In this document: piece after piece, positions 43,037 through 54,325 of the stretch | Layout: each line of letters starts with the position of its first letter | How positions within the stretch are numbered: position 1 is the first letter of the stretch | Source: VXNE01 sp965208745 | GTDB taxonomy: Bacteria > Pseudomonadota > Gammaproteobacteria > Pseudomonadales > Azotimanducaceae | NCBI GenBank assembly: GCA_965208745.1 | Contig: CBDBPN010000004.1 | Coordinates: forward strand, 2,976,001-3,040,000 | Direction of reading: 5' to 3' | DNA: 64,000 bases | Translations under genes and position numbers: made by a program | Notes under the pieces: generated by a model | What the model saw: only the letters and a program-made list of their open reading frames with translations | Database searches by the model: none | Told to the model about the DNA's origin: nothing

Positions 43037-43891
43037 ATGCCTGACGGTTGGAGCCTGGCTATTCCCGCGACGGTGGTGTTCCTCGTCGTGGGGAGCTTCC
43101 TCAACGTGGTCATCTACCGGCTACCCAGGATGCTCGAGCGGCAGTGGGGCGACGAGGCGCGCGAACTGCTGCACATCACGGTGCCGGCGCGACCGCGCTT
43201 CGACCTGGCGCGCCCCGGCTCGCGATGCCCCCACTGTGAGCACCCGATCGCCCCGTGGCTGAACGTGCCGCTGGCAAGCTGGATCGCCTTGCGTGGGCGC
43301 TGCCGTTACTGTGGTGGTCGGATCGCGGTCCGGTACCCGGTCGTCGAAGGGCTCGCCGCGGGCCTGGGACTGGTTGTGCTTCAGGCCTGGGGACTGCAAT
43401 GGATCACCGTCGGCTGGCTGTTCTTCACCTGGAGCCTGATCGCCCTGGCGTTCATCGACCTCGAGACTCAATTGTTGCCCGACCAGATCACGCTGCCGCT
43501 GCTGTGGGCCGGGCTGGTCGCGGCCATCGTCTTCGACCACGTGACCCCGGTGGACGCCGTGGCCGGAGGGGCGCTGGGCTATGCCGTGCTCTGGACGCTC
43601 TACTGGGCTTTCAAATGGGTGACGGGGCGGGAAGGCATGGGCCATGGAGACTTCAAGTTACTCGCGGGGATCGGGGCCTGGCTCGGCTGGCAGGCGCTCC
43701 CGGCGGTAGTCCTCATCGCGTCGACCCTGGGACTGGCCTGGGCCGTGGTCGCGATCGTCGGGAAGGCCATGCGGCGTCAGGACCCCATGCCGTTCGGCCC
43801 GTTCCTCGCGGCCGGCGGCTGGCTGGGGCTCGTGTTCCGGGAAGGACTCACCCGGTTCACCTTGCCCGCGGCGACCTTCGCCCATGCCTGA
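43037..43891 (+). CDS. pilD: Prepilin peptidase / N-methyltransferase PilD
   Basis: This 284-residue membrane aspartic protease cleaves prepilin leaders and methylates the new N-terminus. It has GSFLNVVIYRLP, the zinc tetracysteine CPHC ... CRYC of the methylase loop, and the two catalytic Asp motifs, FIDLETQLLPD and GHGDFKLLA. About eight membrane segments are present. The ATG at 43037 is 15 bp past pilC. It overlaps yacG by 8 bp; coaE, which usually sits between the two, is absent. Confidence 0.95.
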   Translation: MPDGWSLAIPATVVFLVVGSFLNVVIYRLPRMLERQWGDEARELLHITVPARPRFDLARPGSRCPHCEHPIAPWLNVPLASWIALRGRCRYCGGRIAVRYPVVEGLAAGLGLVVLQAWGLQWITVGWLFFTWSLIALAFIDLETQLLPDQITLPLLWAGLVAAIVFDHVTPVDAVAGGALGYAVLWTLYWAFKWVTGREGMGHGDFKLLAGIGAWLGWQALPAVVLIASTLGLAWAVVAIVGKAMRRQDPMPFGPFLAAGGWLGLVFREGLTRFTLPAATFAHA

Positions 43892-44081
43892 ACCGGTCCG
43901 TGTGCTGCCCTGTCCCACCTGCCGCAAGCCGGTCAGGTGGTCGGCGGGCAACCCTCATCGACCGTTCTGTTCAAAACGCTGCCGGTTGATCGACCTCGGT
44001 GCGTGGGCCGACGAGGCCCACCGGATTCCGGGAGACCCCGTCTTCGGCGACCGGTTGCCGGACGATCTCGACGAGGAGTGA
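43884..44081 (+). CDS. yacG: DNA gyrase inhibitor YacG (zinc ribbon protein)
   Basis: This 65-residue protein has the treble-clef zinc ribbon of YacG: CPTC at the N-terminus and RPFCSKRCRLIDLGAW, giving four Cys ligands. E. coli YacG binds GyrB and blocks DNA binding. The start overlaps the pilD end by 8 bp, so it is coupled to pilD. The acidic C-terminal tail is normal. It converges on argJ with 36 bp between stops. Confidence 0.93.
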   Translation: MPEPVRVLPCPTCRKPVRWSAGNPHRPFCSKRCRLIDLGAWADEAHRIPGDPVFGDRLPDDLDEE

Positions 44082-44117
44082 GGGCCGGGCCGGGAAGCCG
44101 CGGCGGACACCTTGCGG

Positions 44118-45314
44118 TCAGGTTCGGTATTCGGCGTTGATGCGGACGTACTCGTAGGACAGGTCCGATGTCCAGACCGTCTCGCGGCAGTGGCCGCGGC
44201 CCAGGCCGATACGCACCGTGAACTCGTCTCGCCGCATGACGGCCGCGCCGGCCGCCTCGGTGTACGTCGGAGCCACGAGGCCGTTCTCCGCGACCCGCAC
44301 ATCGTCGAGATCCAGGGAGACGCGATCGGGTTCCAGGCCCCCAATGCCAGCCTTGCCGATGGCCATGCAGAACCGGCCCCAGTTGGGGTCCCCCGCGAAC
44401 AGCGCGGTCTTGACGAGCGGAGAGTGGGCCACCGCGTACGCGACCTGCAAACACTCTTCGCTCGACGCGCCGCCCTCGACGACGATCGTCACGAACTTGG
44501 TCGCGCCCTCGCCGTCCCGAACGGTGCGCTCGGCGAGTTCCACGACCAGAGGCGTCAGCGCCGCAAGCAAGGCCTCGTAGTGGTCGTCCCCCGCGGCGGA
44601 GCGGCCGGTAGCGGCGATGACGAAAGCGTCGTTGGTGGACGTGTCGCCGTCGATCGTGAGCCGGTTGAAGCTGCGCGCCCCGAGGTCCCGGGCGAGGGAC
44701 CGCACCGCCCGCTCGGAGAGCGCCGCATCCGTGCCGAGGAAGGCCAGCATCGTCGCCATGTCGGGGCGGATCATCCCGGAGCCCTTCACGATGGCCGTGG
44801 CGGTGACCGGGTGACCGCCGACATCGCACGTCCCGGCGACGCCTTTCGGGGCCGTGTCCGTCGTCATGATGGCGCGTGCCGCACGTTCCCAGCCTTCGGG
44901 GGCCAGGTCGTCGGCCGCCGCGGCGACGCCGGCGGCCATCCGCTCCATCGGCAGGAACTCTCCGATGACGCCCGTGGAGAACGGCAGCACTTCCTCGGGT
45001 CGGCAACCCAGCGCGGCCGCCGCCAGCGCACAGCTCTCCCGTGCGTCCCGGAGGCCGACCTCCCCCGTCGCCGCGTTGGCATTGCCGCTGTTGACGACGA
45101 GTCCCCGCGCCCGCCCGAGGCGGGAGCCGGCTACGGCGACCGGCGGCGCCCGGAAGGCGCTGCGGGTGAAGATCCCTCCGACCGTTGCGCCCGGAGCCAG
45201 TTCGAACAGCGCCAGGTCGTCACGTCCGGTGTAGCGGATGCCGGCCGCCGCACTGCCGACGCGGATGCCGGGCACGGGGGCGAGTGCGCCCATCTCGGGC
45301 AGGTTGACGGCCAT
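44118..45314 (-). CDS. argJ: Bifunctional ornithine acetyltransferase / N-acetylglutamate synthase
   Basis: This 398-residue Ntn-type enzyme recycles the acetyl group in arginine synthesis. The self-cleavage site is KGSGMIRPDMATMLAF, with the Thr of ATML as nucleophile and new N-terminus of the beta chain; the oxyanion TG pair lies in PFSTGVIGE. The end, YVRINAEYRT, is the usual C-terminus. The ATG at 45314 is only 9 bp from the edge of an inverted-repeat element, so its own ribosome binding site and promoter lie within that element or depend on secA read-through. Confidence 0.95.
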   Translation of the reverse strand: MAVNLPEMGALAPVPGIRVGSAAAGIRYTGRDDLALFELAPGATVGGIFTRSAFRAPPVAVAGSRLGRARGLVVNSGNANAATGEVGLRDARESCALAAAALGCRPEEVLPFSTGVIGEFLPMERMAAGVAAAADDLAPEGWERAARAIMTTDTAPKGVAGTCDVGGHPVTATAIVKGSGMIRPDMATMLAFLGTDAALSERAVRSLARDLGARSFNRLTIDGDTSTNDAFVIAATGRSAAGDDHYEALLAALTPLVVELAERTVRDGEGATKFVTIVVEGGASSEECLQVAYAVAHSPLVKTALFAGDPNWGRFCMAIGKAGIGGLEPDRVSLDLDDVRVAENGLVAPTYTEAAGAAVMRRDEFTVRIGLGRGHCRETVWTSDLSYEYVRINAEYRT

Positions 45315-45322
45315 GGCGACGC

Positions 45323-45565
45323 TAGCCCGGATGTTGCACCAGGCCGCTTGTGCATGGAGCGCAAGTCCTTGGTGTTCCGCAGGTTATCGTCGCTCTTGGA
45401 CTTCGTCGCCAGATGACAGAGCGCTGGCCGCGCCCTCGCCGGTCTTTTCGCCCTGTGCGCGCACGTGCTCCTTCAAACTTAGACACCACTAGGCTTTCAG
45501 TCGCGAGCACGCGCACAGGACGAAAATCCTCGGTGATCATCACGGCCCCTGGTGCAACATCCGGG

Positions 45566-45568
<3 letters not shown>
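45323..45568. mobile_element. 246-bp MITE-like element with 21-bp terminal inverted repeats
   Basis: The ends are perfect 21-bp inverted repeats: TAGCCCGGATGTTGCACCAG plus one base at 45323-45343, and its complement at 45548-45568. A possible 3-bp target duplication, CGC, flanks both sides. Inside, a second inverted repeat (about 45445-45470 with 45505-45526) could form a hairpin. On the minus strand a short open frame starts MITEDFRPVRVLATES just inside one end, which could be the beginning of a lost transposase. It lies exactly between secA and argJ; the right repeat contains the secA stop codon. Confidence 0.75.
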
Positions 45569-48304
<2,736 letters not shown>

Positions 48305-48417
48305 GCCATTCACCAAGGAGCCAAACTGGGTGGATTCTAGCAGTCTCGGGGACGTGCGCCGTGCAACGGACGGCTACGTTGCAGGGCGACCGGCAGGTCA
48401 GGAGGTCGGGGTCGGGG

Positions 48418-49347
48418 CTACTCGCGACGCGCTATGTAGCGCGAGGGGTTGATGAGGCGGCCGTCCTTCAGCACCTCGAAATGGACGTGATAGCCGGTGG
48501 AACGGCCCTTGTTGCCCATCCTGGCGATGATCTGGCCTTTCTTGACGACGTCTCCCGCGCGCACCAGGGCCTCCTCGTGATGCGCGTACCGGGTGGCCAG
48601 ACCGTCGCCGTGCTGGATCTCGATCAGGCTGCCGTAGCCGCCCCGTTCCCCGGTGAACGCGACTACCCCGCCGGCGACCGCGATGACGTCGCTACCCGGC
48701 TTGCCGGCGAAATCGACGCCAGTGTGCCAGGCGGGCCTGCCGCTGAACGGATCGACGCGCCTGCCGAAGGGCGAGGAGATCCAGCCCCATTTCACCGGCG
48801 TGCCGGACGGCGCGACTTCCTTGTGAAAGCGACGGCTCGCGAGCAGGCTTTCCAGGACGCCCATCTCCTGCTCCCGGGCCCGCAGTTCCCCGGCAAGCCG
48901 TTCGATCCTCGCCAGGTAGTCCGTGGAGATGAGGCTGTCGGCCAGCGTCTCGGACGCGGGACCCCCGATCGCGGCGGGGGCGTCGAAGCGGAACTCCCCG
49001 TCGGTGAGCATGGCCATCTCGGAGACACGTTGGCCGAGCGCCTCCATGCGCAGCAGGCGCGCCTCCATGCCCGCGAGCTTCTGACCGACGGTCAGCACGT
49101 CCGCCTGGGCACGGCCCGAAAGGCTCTCGAGTTCTTCGCGCTGGCCTTTAAGCTGAGCGTTCCAGCCGCCGATCGTCGCGTCGTCGAGCAGCCGGCCTTC
49201 GAAGTGCCGCCACGAGAGGACCGCGCTCGCGACCAGACTCGCCGCGACGGCGCCGAGCACACCGACAAGCACGCCGCGGCGCAGACGCACGGCGCGCGTT
49301 CGACCCCGACCACGGTCGAGGATTAAGATGTCCACCCTGTCCCCCAC
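48418..49347 (-). CDS. M23 (LytM) family envelope peptidase
   Basis: This 309-residue protein has a cytosolic basic stretch, one membrane segment (about 25-45, GVLVGVLGAVAASLVASAVL), a periplasmic coiled coil (about 55-170), and a C-terminal LytM domain with zinc ligands HTGVDFAG (HxxxD) and YHVHFEV (HxH). Such proteins cut peptidoglycan crosslinks or activate amidases. The gene between lpxC and secA in other gammaproteobacteria is of this type. The GTG at 49347 is used; a second start three codons later is possible. It is divergent from the DUF721 gene. Confidence 0.9.
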   Translation of the reverse strand: MGDRVDILILDRGRGRTRAVRLRRGVLVGVLGAVAASLVASAVLSWRHFEGRLLDDATIGGWNAQLKGQREELESLSGRAQADVLTVGQKLAGMEARLLRMEALGQRVSEMAMLTDGEFRFDAPAAIGGPASETLADSLISTDYLARIERLAGELRAREQEMGVLESLLASRRFHKEVAPSGTPVKWGWISSPFGRRVDPFSGRPAWHTGVDFAGKPGSDVIAVAGGVVAFTGERGGYGSLIEIQHGDGLATRYAHHEEALVRAGDVVKKGQIIARMGNKGRSTGYHVHFEVLKDGRLINPSRYIARRE

Positions 49348-49382
49348 GGCATGCGAACGCGAATGCGTGCGGCTTCCCCCGG

Positions 49383-49706
49383 ATGTCCATGCGTACCATA
49401 GAGCAAATCCTGCGGGATCGCCAACGCCGTTTGCCGGGAGTGGGCCGGCTCGTTGCGGAACTCGATGCCCGGCAGTCGCTGACCGATCAGCTTCGGGCCG
49501 TGCTGCGCGAGGAGGAGGCGGCGCACTATGCGGTTGCGCGCCTCGACGGGGCGCTCCTGGTCGTGCTGGCGCGAAGCGCCTCCTGGGCCACCCGGTTCCG
49601 TTTCCGGGTCCCGGAGGTCCTCCCGCGGCTCCGCCGCCTCAAGGACTTCGCCGCGGTCGAGGAGATCCGCGTCCGAACGACCGCTACAGCGCCTGGCGAC
49701 GGATGA
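49383..49706 (+). CDS. DUF721 (DciA-like) protein
   Basis: This 107-residue protein has the small alpha/beta KH-like fold of DUF721: MRTIEQILRDRQRRLPGV at the start, and LVVLARSASWATRFRFRVPEVLPRL in the middle. DUF721 proteins include DciA, the loader of the replicative helicase in bacteria without DnaC, though short versions near secA are of uncertain role. Two in-frame ATGs (49383, 49389) are possible. The gene is divergent from the M23 gene by 35 bp and its end overlaps the convergent ftsZ end by 23 bp; lpxC, which normally lies here, is missing. Confidence 0.85.
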   Translation: MSMRTIEQILRDRQRRLPGVGRLVAELDARQSLTDQLRAVLREEEAAHYAVARLDGALLVVLARSASWATRFRFRVPEVLPRLRRLKDFAAVEEIRVRTTATAPGDG

Positions 49707-50829
49707 ACGCGGGGATGTCGAGATACTCGACGTCCGGTTCCTTGGCTGGCACCGCCGCTTCGGTCCGGCGCTGGGCCGCGGGTTGCTCGCGGATGGCCGG
49801 AGGGAGGTCGAAGTCGTCGTAGTTGAGGCCCTCGAACTCCCGCGCGCTCCCTGATGCGTCCGGAGCCCGGTAGCCCGCCACGTCCCCGAGCCCCGTCGCC
49901 ACCACGGTGACCTTCAGCTCGTCGCCCGCATCGGCGTCGATCACCGTTCCGATGACCACGCGACCGCGCTCGGAGGCGAACGTCCGGATGGCGTCTCCGA
50001 CTTCCGCGAACTCACCGAGCCCGACGTTCGCGCCGGCCGTGACGTTGACGAGTACCCCGCGCGCTCCGTCGAGCTGCACGTCCTCCAGCAGGGGACTGTG
50101 AATCGCCGCCTCGGCGGCGTCGCGCGCCCGGCTGGGGCCGCTGGCCCTGCCGGTTCCCATCATCGCCATGCCCATCTCCGCCATGACCGTGCGGACGTCC
50201 GCGAAGTCGACGTTGATCAGGCCCGGTTTCACGATCAGGTCCGAGATGCCCTGCACGGCGCCGAGCAGCACGTCGTTCGCGGCCCCGAAGGCTTCGAGCA
50301 TGGTGGTCTCGGATCCGAGCACGGACAGCAGCTTCTCGTTCGGGACCACGATGACCGAGTCGACGAACTCGGCGAGCTGGTCGATGCCCTCGTTCGCCAC
50401 CTCCATGCGGTTCTCGAAGAGGAACGGCCGGGTGACCACCGCCACTGTCAGGACGGCGAGTTCCCGGGCGACCTCGGCGATGACCGGCGCCGCGCCGGTG
50501 CCGGTGCCGCCGCCCATGCCCGCGGTGACGAACAGCATGTCCGTCCCGCGCAGGATGTCGGCGATCCGGTCACGGTCCTCGAGGGCTGCCTGGCGACCCA
50601 TCTCGGGGTCCGCGCCGGCCCCGAGGCCCTTGGTCACGGAGGCGCCGAGCTGGAGCGTGGTCTTCGCGTCCAGGCTCCGCAGCGCCTGCGCGTCGGTGTT
50701 GGCGGCGATGAAGTCGACGCCGTCGATGTGCCGGCTCAGCATGTGCTGGACGGCGTTGCCGCCGCCACCGCCGACGCCGATCACCTTGATGACGGCGTTT
50801 TGCGGGGGGCTGTCTACGAGTTCAAACAT
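49684..50829 (-). CDS. ftsZ: Cell division protein FtsZ
   Basis: This 381-residue tubulin homologue forms the division ring. GTP-binding GMGGGTGTGAAPV, the T7 loop NVDFADVRTVM with catalytic Asp, and the C-terminal membrane-linker-binding peptide YLDIPAFIRRQAL are present. It follows ftsA by 40 bp and is the last gene of the dcw run. The end overlaps the DUF721 gene tail to tail, so read-through into lpxC is impossible here. Confidence 0.97.
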   Translation of the reverse strand: MFELVDSPPQNAVIKVIGVGGGGGNAVQHMLSRHIDGVDFIAANTDAQALRSLDAKTTLQLGASVTKGLGAGADPEMGRQAALEDRDRIADILRGTDMLFVTAGMGGGTGTGAAPVIAEVARELAVLTVAVVTRPFLFENRMEVANEGIDQLAEFVDSVIVVPNEKLLSVLGSETTMLEAFGAANDVLLGAVQGISDLIVKPGLINVDFADVRTVMAEMGMAMMGTGRASGPSRARDAAEAAIHSPLLEDVQLDGARGVLVNVTAGANVGLGEFAEVGDAIRTFASERGRVVIGTVIDADAGDELKVTVVATGLGDVAGYRAPDASGSAREFEGLNYDDFDLPPAIREQPAAQRRTEAAVPAKEPDVEYLDIPAFIRRQAL

Positions 50830-50869
50830 GGTGCGTTCCTCCGTTTGGCTATCGCACGAATCACACGTC

Positions 50870-52087
50870 TCACACGTTCTCCCGGAACCATTGGCCGATG
50901 CGGGCCAGCAGACCCCCCGGCTTCGATTCTCTGCGGTCCCGGCTCTCTTCCTCCCTGCCGTACAGGAGCAGTCCCACGCCGGTGGCGTAGATGGGATTGC
51001 TCACGATTTCCCCGAGCCCCGTGACGTTCCTCGGCGTGCCGATGTTCACCGGCATCTCGAATACCCGCTCGGCCAGTTCCACCACGCCCTCGAGTTGGGA
51101 TGAGCCGCCGGTCAGGACGATGCCGGACGCGATGACGTCCTCGTAGCCGCCGCGCTGCAACTCGCCCCGGACCAGCGAGAACAGCTCCTCGTAGCGCGCC
51201 TCCACGACCTCCGCGACGACCTGGCGGGGCAGCGTGCGCGGCGGCCGGTCCCCGATGCCCTGCACGTTGATGGTCTCGTCCGGGTGCACGAGACGGTTCA
51301 GTGCGCACGCGTACTTGATCTTGATCTCCTCGGCGTGCCGGGTGGGCGTGGGGAGCGTCATGGCGATGTCGCTGGTCGCCTGGTCGCCGGCGATGGGAAT
51401 CGCGGCGGTGTGGCGGATGCCGCCGCCGGTGAAGACGGCGATGTCGGTGGTGCCTCCCCCGATGTCCACCAGGCACACGCCGAGGTCTCTCTCGTCGTCG
51501 GTCAGCACGGCGTAGCTGGAAGCGAGTTGCTCGAGAATGAGGTCGTTGACCGTGAAGCCACAGCGTTCGATGCACTTGATGACGTTCTCGGCGGCGTTGA
51601 CGGCGCAGGTCACCAGGTGGACCTTCGCCTCGAGGCGGACCCCGGACATGCCCAGGGGTTCCTTGACGCCCTCCTGGTGGTCGACGAGGTACTCCTGCGG
51701 CAGCACGTGCAGCACCCTCTGGTCCGCCGGTATGGCCACCGCCCGTGCGGCGTCGATGACCCGGTCGACATCCTGGGCGTGCACCTCGTCGTCGCGGATC
51801 GCGACGATGCCATGCGAGTTGATGCCCCGGATGTGGCTCCCGGCGATTCCGGCATACACGGAGTCGATGTGTACGCCGCTCATCAGCTCCGCCTCCTCGG
51901 TGGCGCGCTGAATCGCCTGCACGGTGGACTCGATGTTGACCACCACACCCTTGCGCAGTCCGTGGGAGCGATGCGAACCGATGCCGATGACTTCGATGTC
52001 GCCGTTGCGGTCGACTTCGCCGACGATGGCGGCCACCTTGCTGGTACCGATGTCGAGGCCCACGACGCGTCTGGGTGTGCCTTCCAT
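50870..52087 (-). CDS. ftsA: Cell division protein FtsA
   Basis: This 405-residue actin-like protein tethers FtsZ to the membrane. Motifs: VVGLDIGTSKVAAIVGE (phosphate 1), VDIGGGTTDIAVF (phosphate 2), the 1C domain with HVLPQEYLVD, and GIVLTGGSSQLEG (adenosine). The C-terminal amphipathic helix LLARIGQWFRENV is the membrane anchor. The ATG at 52087 is 5 bp past the ftsQ stop. Confidence 0.97.
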   Translation of the reverse strand: MEGTPRRVVGLDIGTSKVAAIVGEVDRNGDIEVIGIGSHRSHGLRKGVVVNIESTVQAIQRATEEAELMSGVHIDSVYAGIAGSHIRGINSHGIVAIRDDEVHAQDVDRVIDAARAVAIPADQRVLHVLPQEYLVDHQEGVKEPLGMSGVRLEAKVHLVTCAVNAAENVIKCIERCGFTVNDLILEQLASSYAVLTDDERDLGVCLVDIGGGTTDIAVFTGGGIRHTAAIPIAGDQATSDIAMTLPTPTRHAEEIKIKYACALNRLVHPDETINVQGIGDRPPRTLPRQVVAEVVEARYEELFSLVRGELQRGGYEDVIASGIVLTGGSSQLEGVVELAERVFEMPVNIGTPRNVTGLGEIVSNPIYATGVGLLLYGREEESRDRRESKPGGLLARIGQWFRENV

Positions 52088-52092
52088 TGCCG

Positions 52093-52899
52093 TCACTTCC
52101 CCGCCACCCTGGCCAATGCCTCGTCGCTGGCCATGGGACGTTCTCCGTCGGGCCGCCAGCGCACGGCCACGCCGCTGCCGTACCGGGCGTCGAGCCGCGC
52201 CACTTCGTGCGTGCGGTCGCGCAGTGCGTCCTCGTAGACGATCAGGACGCGGTCGATGCGGCCCGCGAGATCGTCGGCCCCGAGCAGGACGGTCGCGCCG
52301 GTGTCCAGGGTCAAGCGCCAGCCGCCGAGGTCGGTTTCCTCGAGACGGGTCAGCCCGATGCCGTGTGCGGCGAGGCGGCCGCTCAGCATCTCGTAGACGC
52401 GCATCGTCTCGGCGCCGGACGAAAGGGTGCCCGACAGGTTGGGCAGCGCCTCGAGCGGCGGCTCCGGCGCCGCGACGACGTCGCCGCCCGTGGTGAGGTA
52501 GCGGTCCTCGCCCCACCGGGCGGTGATGGCCGCGCGTTCGACCCAGACCTGCAACGTCTGCGGCCAGACGCGCCGCACGCTGGCATCCCGGGCCCAGTCG
52601 AGGTTCTCGATGGCTTCGGCGATCTCCGTGACGCTGGTCATCGCCGAGTGCAGTGCCGCGGCGACCGCCGCGCGCACTTCCTCGTGCTCGACCCGCGTGA
52701 GGTCGCCGGCGATGCGGACCGCCTCCACGGGGGCATGCAGCACCCGCCAGGTCAGGCCGGCGAGGCAGAACGCCGCCACGACGAGCAGCGTGACCAACGC
52801 GGCGGACCTCCACGTCGCCCGGGGCGCTTGCCGGCGCCGGTTGCGGGACCGCCGGCGTGTCGCGGCGCGTCGCCGCGTCGAGGGCGCCGACCTACCCAC
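52093..52899 (-). CDS. ftsQ: Cell division protein FtsQ
   Basis: This 268-residue bitopic protein scaffolds FtsB-FtsL. A very basic cytosolic N-terminus (1-35) is followed by one membrane segment (SAALVTLLVVAAFCLAGLTW), a POTRA domain (VRIAGDLTRVEHEEVRAAV) and the FtsQ/DivIB beta domain (VERAAITARWGEDRYL). It overlaps the murC end by 8 bp. ddl, which precedes ftsQ in many relatives, is absent. Confidence 0.93.
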   Translation of the reverse strand: MGRSAPSTRRRAATRRRSRNRRRQAPRATWRSAALVTLLVVAAFCLAGLTWRVLHAPVEAVRIAGDLTRVEHEEVRAAVAAALHSAMTSVTEIAEAIENLDWARDASVRRVWPQTLQVWVERAAITARWGEDRYLTTGGDVVAAPEPPLEALPNLSGTLSSGAETMRVYEMLSGRLAAHGIGLTRLEETDLGGWRLTLDTGATVLLGADDLAGRIDRVLIVYEDALRDRTHEVARLDARYGSGVAVRWRPDGERPMASDEALARVAGK

Positions 52900-54325
52900 C
52901 GGCGCCCCCCCGCACCCGCGCGGACACCTGGTTCACGTTGCCGGCGCCTTGCACGAGGAGGACATCGCCCCCCCGGAGCACCGACGGCAGCACGTTGCAA
53001 GCGGCGTCCGGGGACTCGGAGAAGATGGGATTCAGCCCGCCGAGCTGGCGGATGCCCTGGCAGAGCGCGCGGCCGTCCGCGCCCGGAAGCGGCTCTTCGC
53101 CGGCGGCGTACACGTCGACGACAATGAGCAGGTCCACGCCGGGAAGTACCGCCACGAAGTCGTCGTACAGGTCGCGCGTGCGAGAGTACCGGTGCGGCTG
53201 GTAGACCATCACGAGGCGCCGTTCGGGCCAGACGCGGCGTGCCGTCTCGATCACCGCCCGGACCTCGGTCGGGTGATGGCCGTAGTCGTCCACCACGGTC
53301 ACGTCGATACCCTCGACCGAGCACTCGTCGACCTGGAAGCGCCGGTCGACGCCGGAGAAGCGACCGAGCGCGCCCAAGATGTGCTCGTCGGCGACACCGT
53401 CATCGGTGGCGACTGCGATCGCCGCAAGGGCGTTGCGCACGTTGTGCATGCCCGGGAGGGGCAGGCGCACGGACAGGTCGGGGTGTCCGCGGCGGACAGC
53501 GGTGAAGGACCAGCATGCACCCCTCGGGTCCACGTCGACTGCCCGGAAATCGGCGTTCGGATGGACCCCGTAGGTGAGCACCGGCCGCGCGAGATCGCCG
53601 ACGCTGCCTTCGACGTGCGGGTCGTCCAGGCAGAGCACGGCGACCCCGTAGAAGGGGAGGCGATGCACGAAGTCCACGAACGCCCCCTTCAGCCGCTCGA
53701 AGTCGTGTCCATAGGTCGCCATGTGGTCGCGGTCGATGTTGGTCACGACCGCGACCATGGGCTGCAGGTACAGGAACGAAGCATCGCTCTCGTCCGCTTC
53801 GGCCACGAGGTAGCGCCCGGCGCCGAGGGCCGCTCCGCGCCCCTCGCTCGAGAGGAGCCCCCCGATGACGAACGTCGGGTCCCGGCCGGCCGCCTGCAGG
53901 ACGGCCGTAATCAGGCTGGTTGTCGTGGTCTTTCCGTGCGTTCCCGCGACCGCGATGCCATGCCGGTGGCGCATCAGCTCGCCGAGCATCTCGGCGCGGG
54001 GTACGACGGGTACCCGGTGCGCATGGGCCAGGCGGACTTCCGGGTTCTCCGGACGAATGGCGCTCGACGTCACGACCACGTCCGCTTCCGCCGCGCGGCT
54101 GCCGCCGTGTCCGAGGTCGACGTGGACGCCGAGCGCGGAGAGCCGCTCGGTGGCCCGGGAGCGGGCGATGTCGGACCCCGTGACCGTGTAGCCCAGGTTG
54201 ACGAGCACCTCCGCGATGCCGCACATGCCCGCGCCGCCGATGCCGACGAAGTGCACGGCGTTCACGCGGCGCATGCCCGGCAGTCCGTCCGCGATCCGCG
54301 CGACGGGGCGCTCCACGGTCGTCAT
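52892..54325 (-). CDS. murC: UDP-N-acetylmuramate-L-alanine ligase MurC
   Basis: This 477-residue ligase adds L-Ala to UDP-MurNAc. The N-terminal Rossmann GIGGAGMCGIAE, ATP loop GTHGKTTTTSL, metal site EADESDASF and the C-terminal DDYGHHPTEV and YQPHRYSRT segments are all in place. The ATG at 54325 overlaps the ftsW stop by 4 nt (ATGA). murG, which in most gammaproteobacteria lies between ftsW and murC, is absent. murB does not follow either; ftsQ does. Confidence 0.96.
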   Translation of the reverse strand: MTTVERPVARIADGLPGMRRVNAVHFVGIGGAGMCGIAEVLVNLGYTVTGSDIARSRATERLSALGVHVDLGHGGSRAAEADVVVTSSAIRPENPEVRLAHAHRVPVVPRAEMLGELMRHRHGIAVAGTHGKTTTTSLITAVLQAAGRDPTFVIGGLLSSEGRGAALGAGRYLVAEADESDASFLYLQPMVAVVTNIDRDHMATYGHDFERLKGAFVDFVHRLPFYGVAVLCLDDPHVEGSVGDLARPVLTYGVHPNADFRAVDVDPRGACWSFTAVRRGHPDLSVRLPLPGMHNVRNALAAIAVATDDGVADEHILGALGRFSGVDRRFQVDECSVEGIDVTVVDDYGHHPTEVRAVIETARRVWPERRLVMVYQPHRYSRTRDLYDDFVAVLPGVDLLIVVDVYAAGEEPLPGADGRALCQGIRQLGGLNPIFSESPDAACNVLPSVLRGGDVLLVQGAGNVNQVSARVRGGAGG

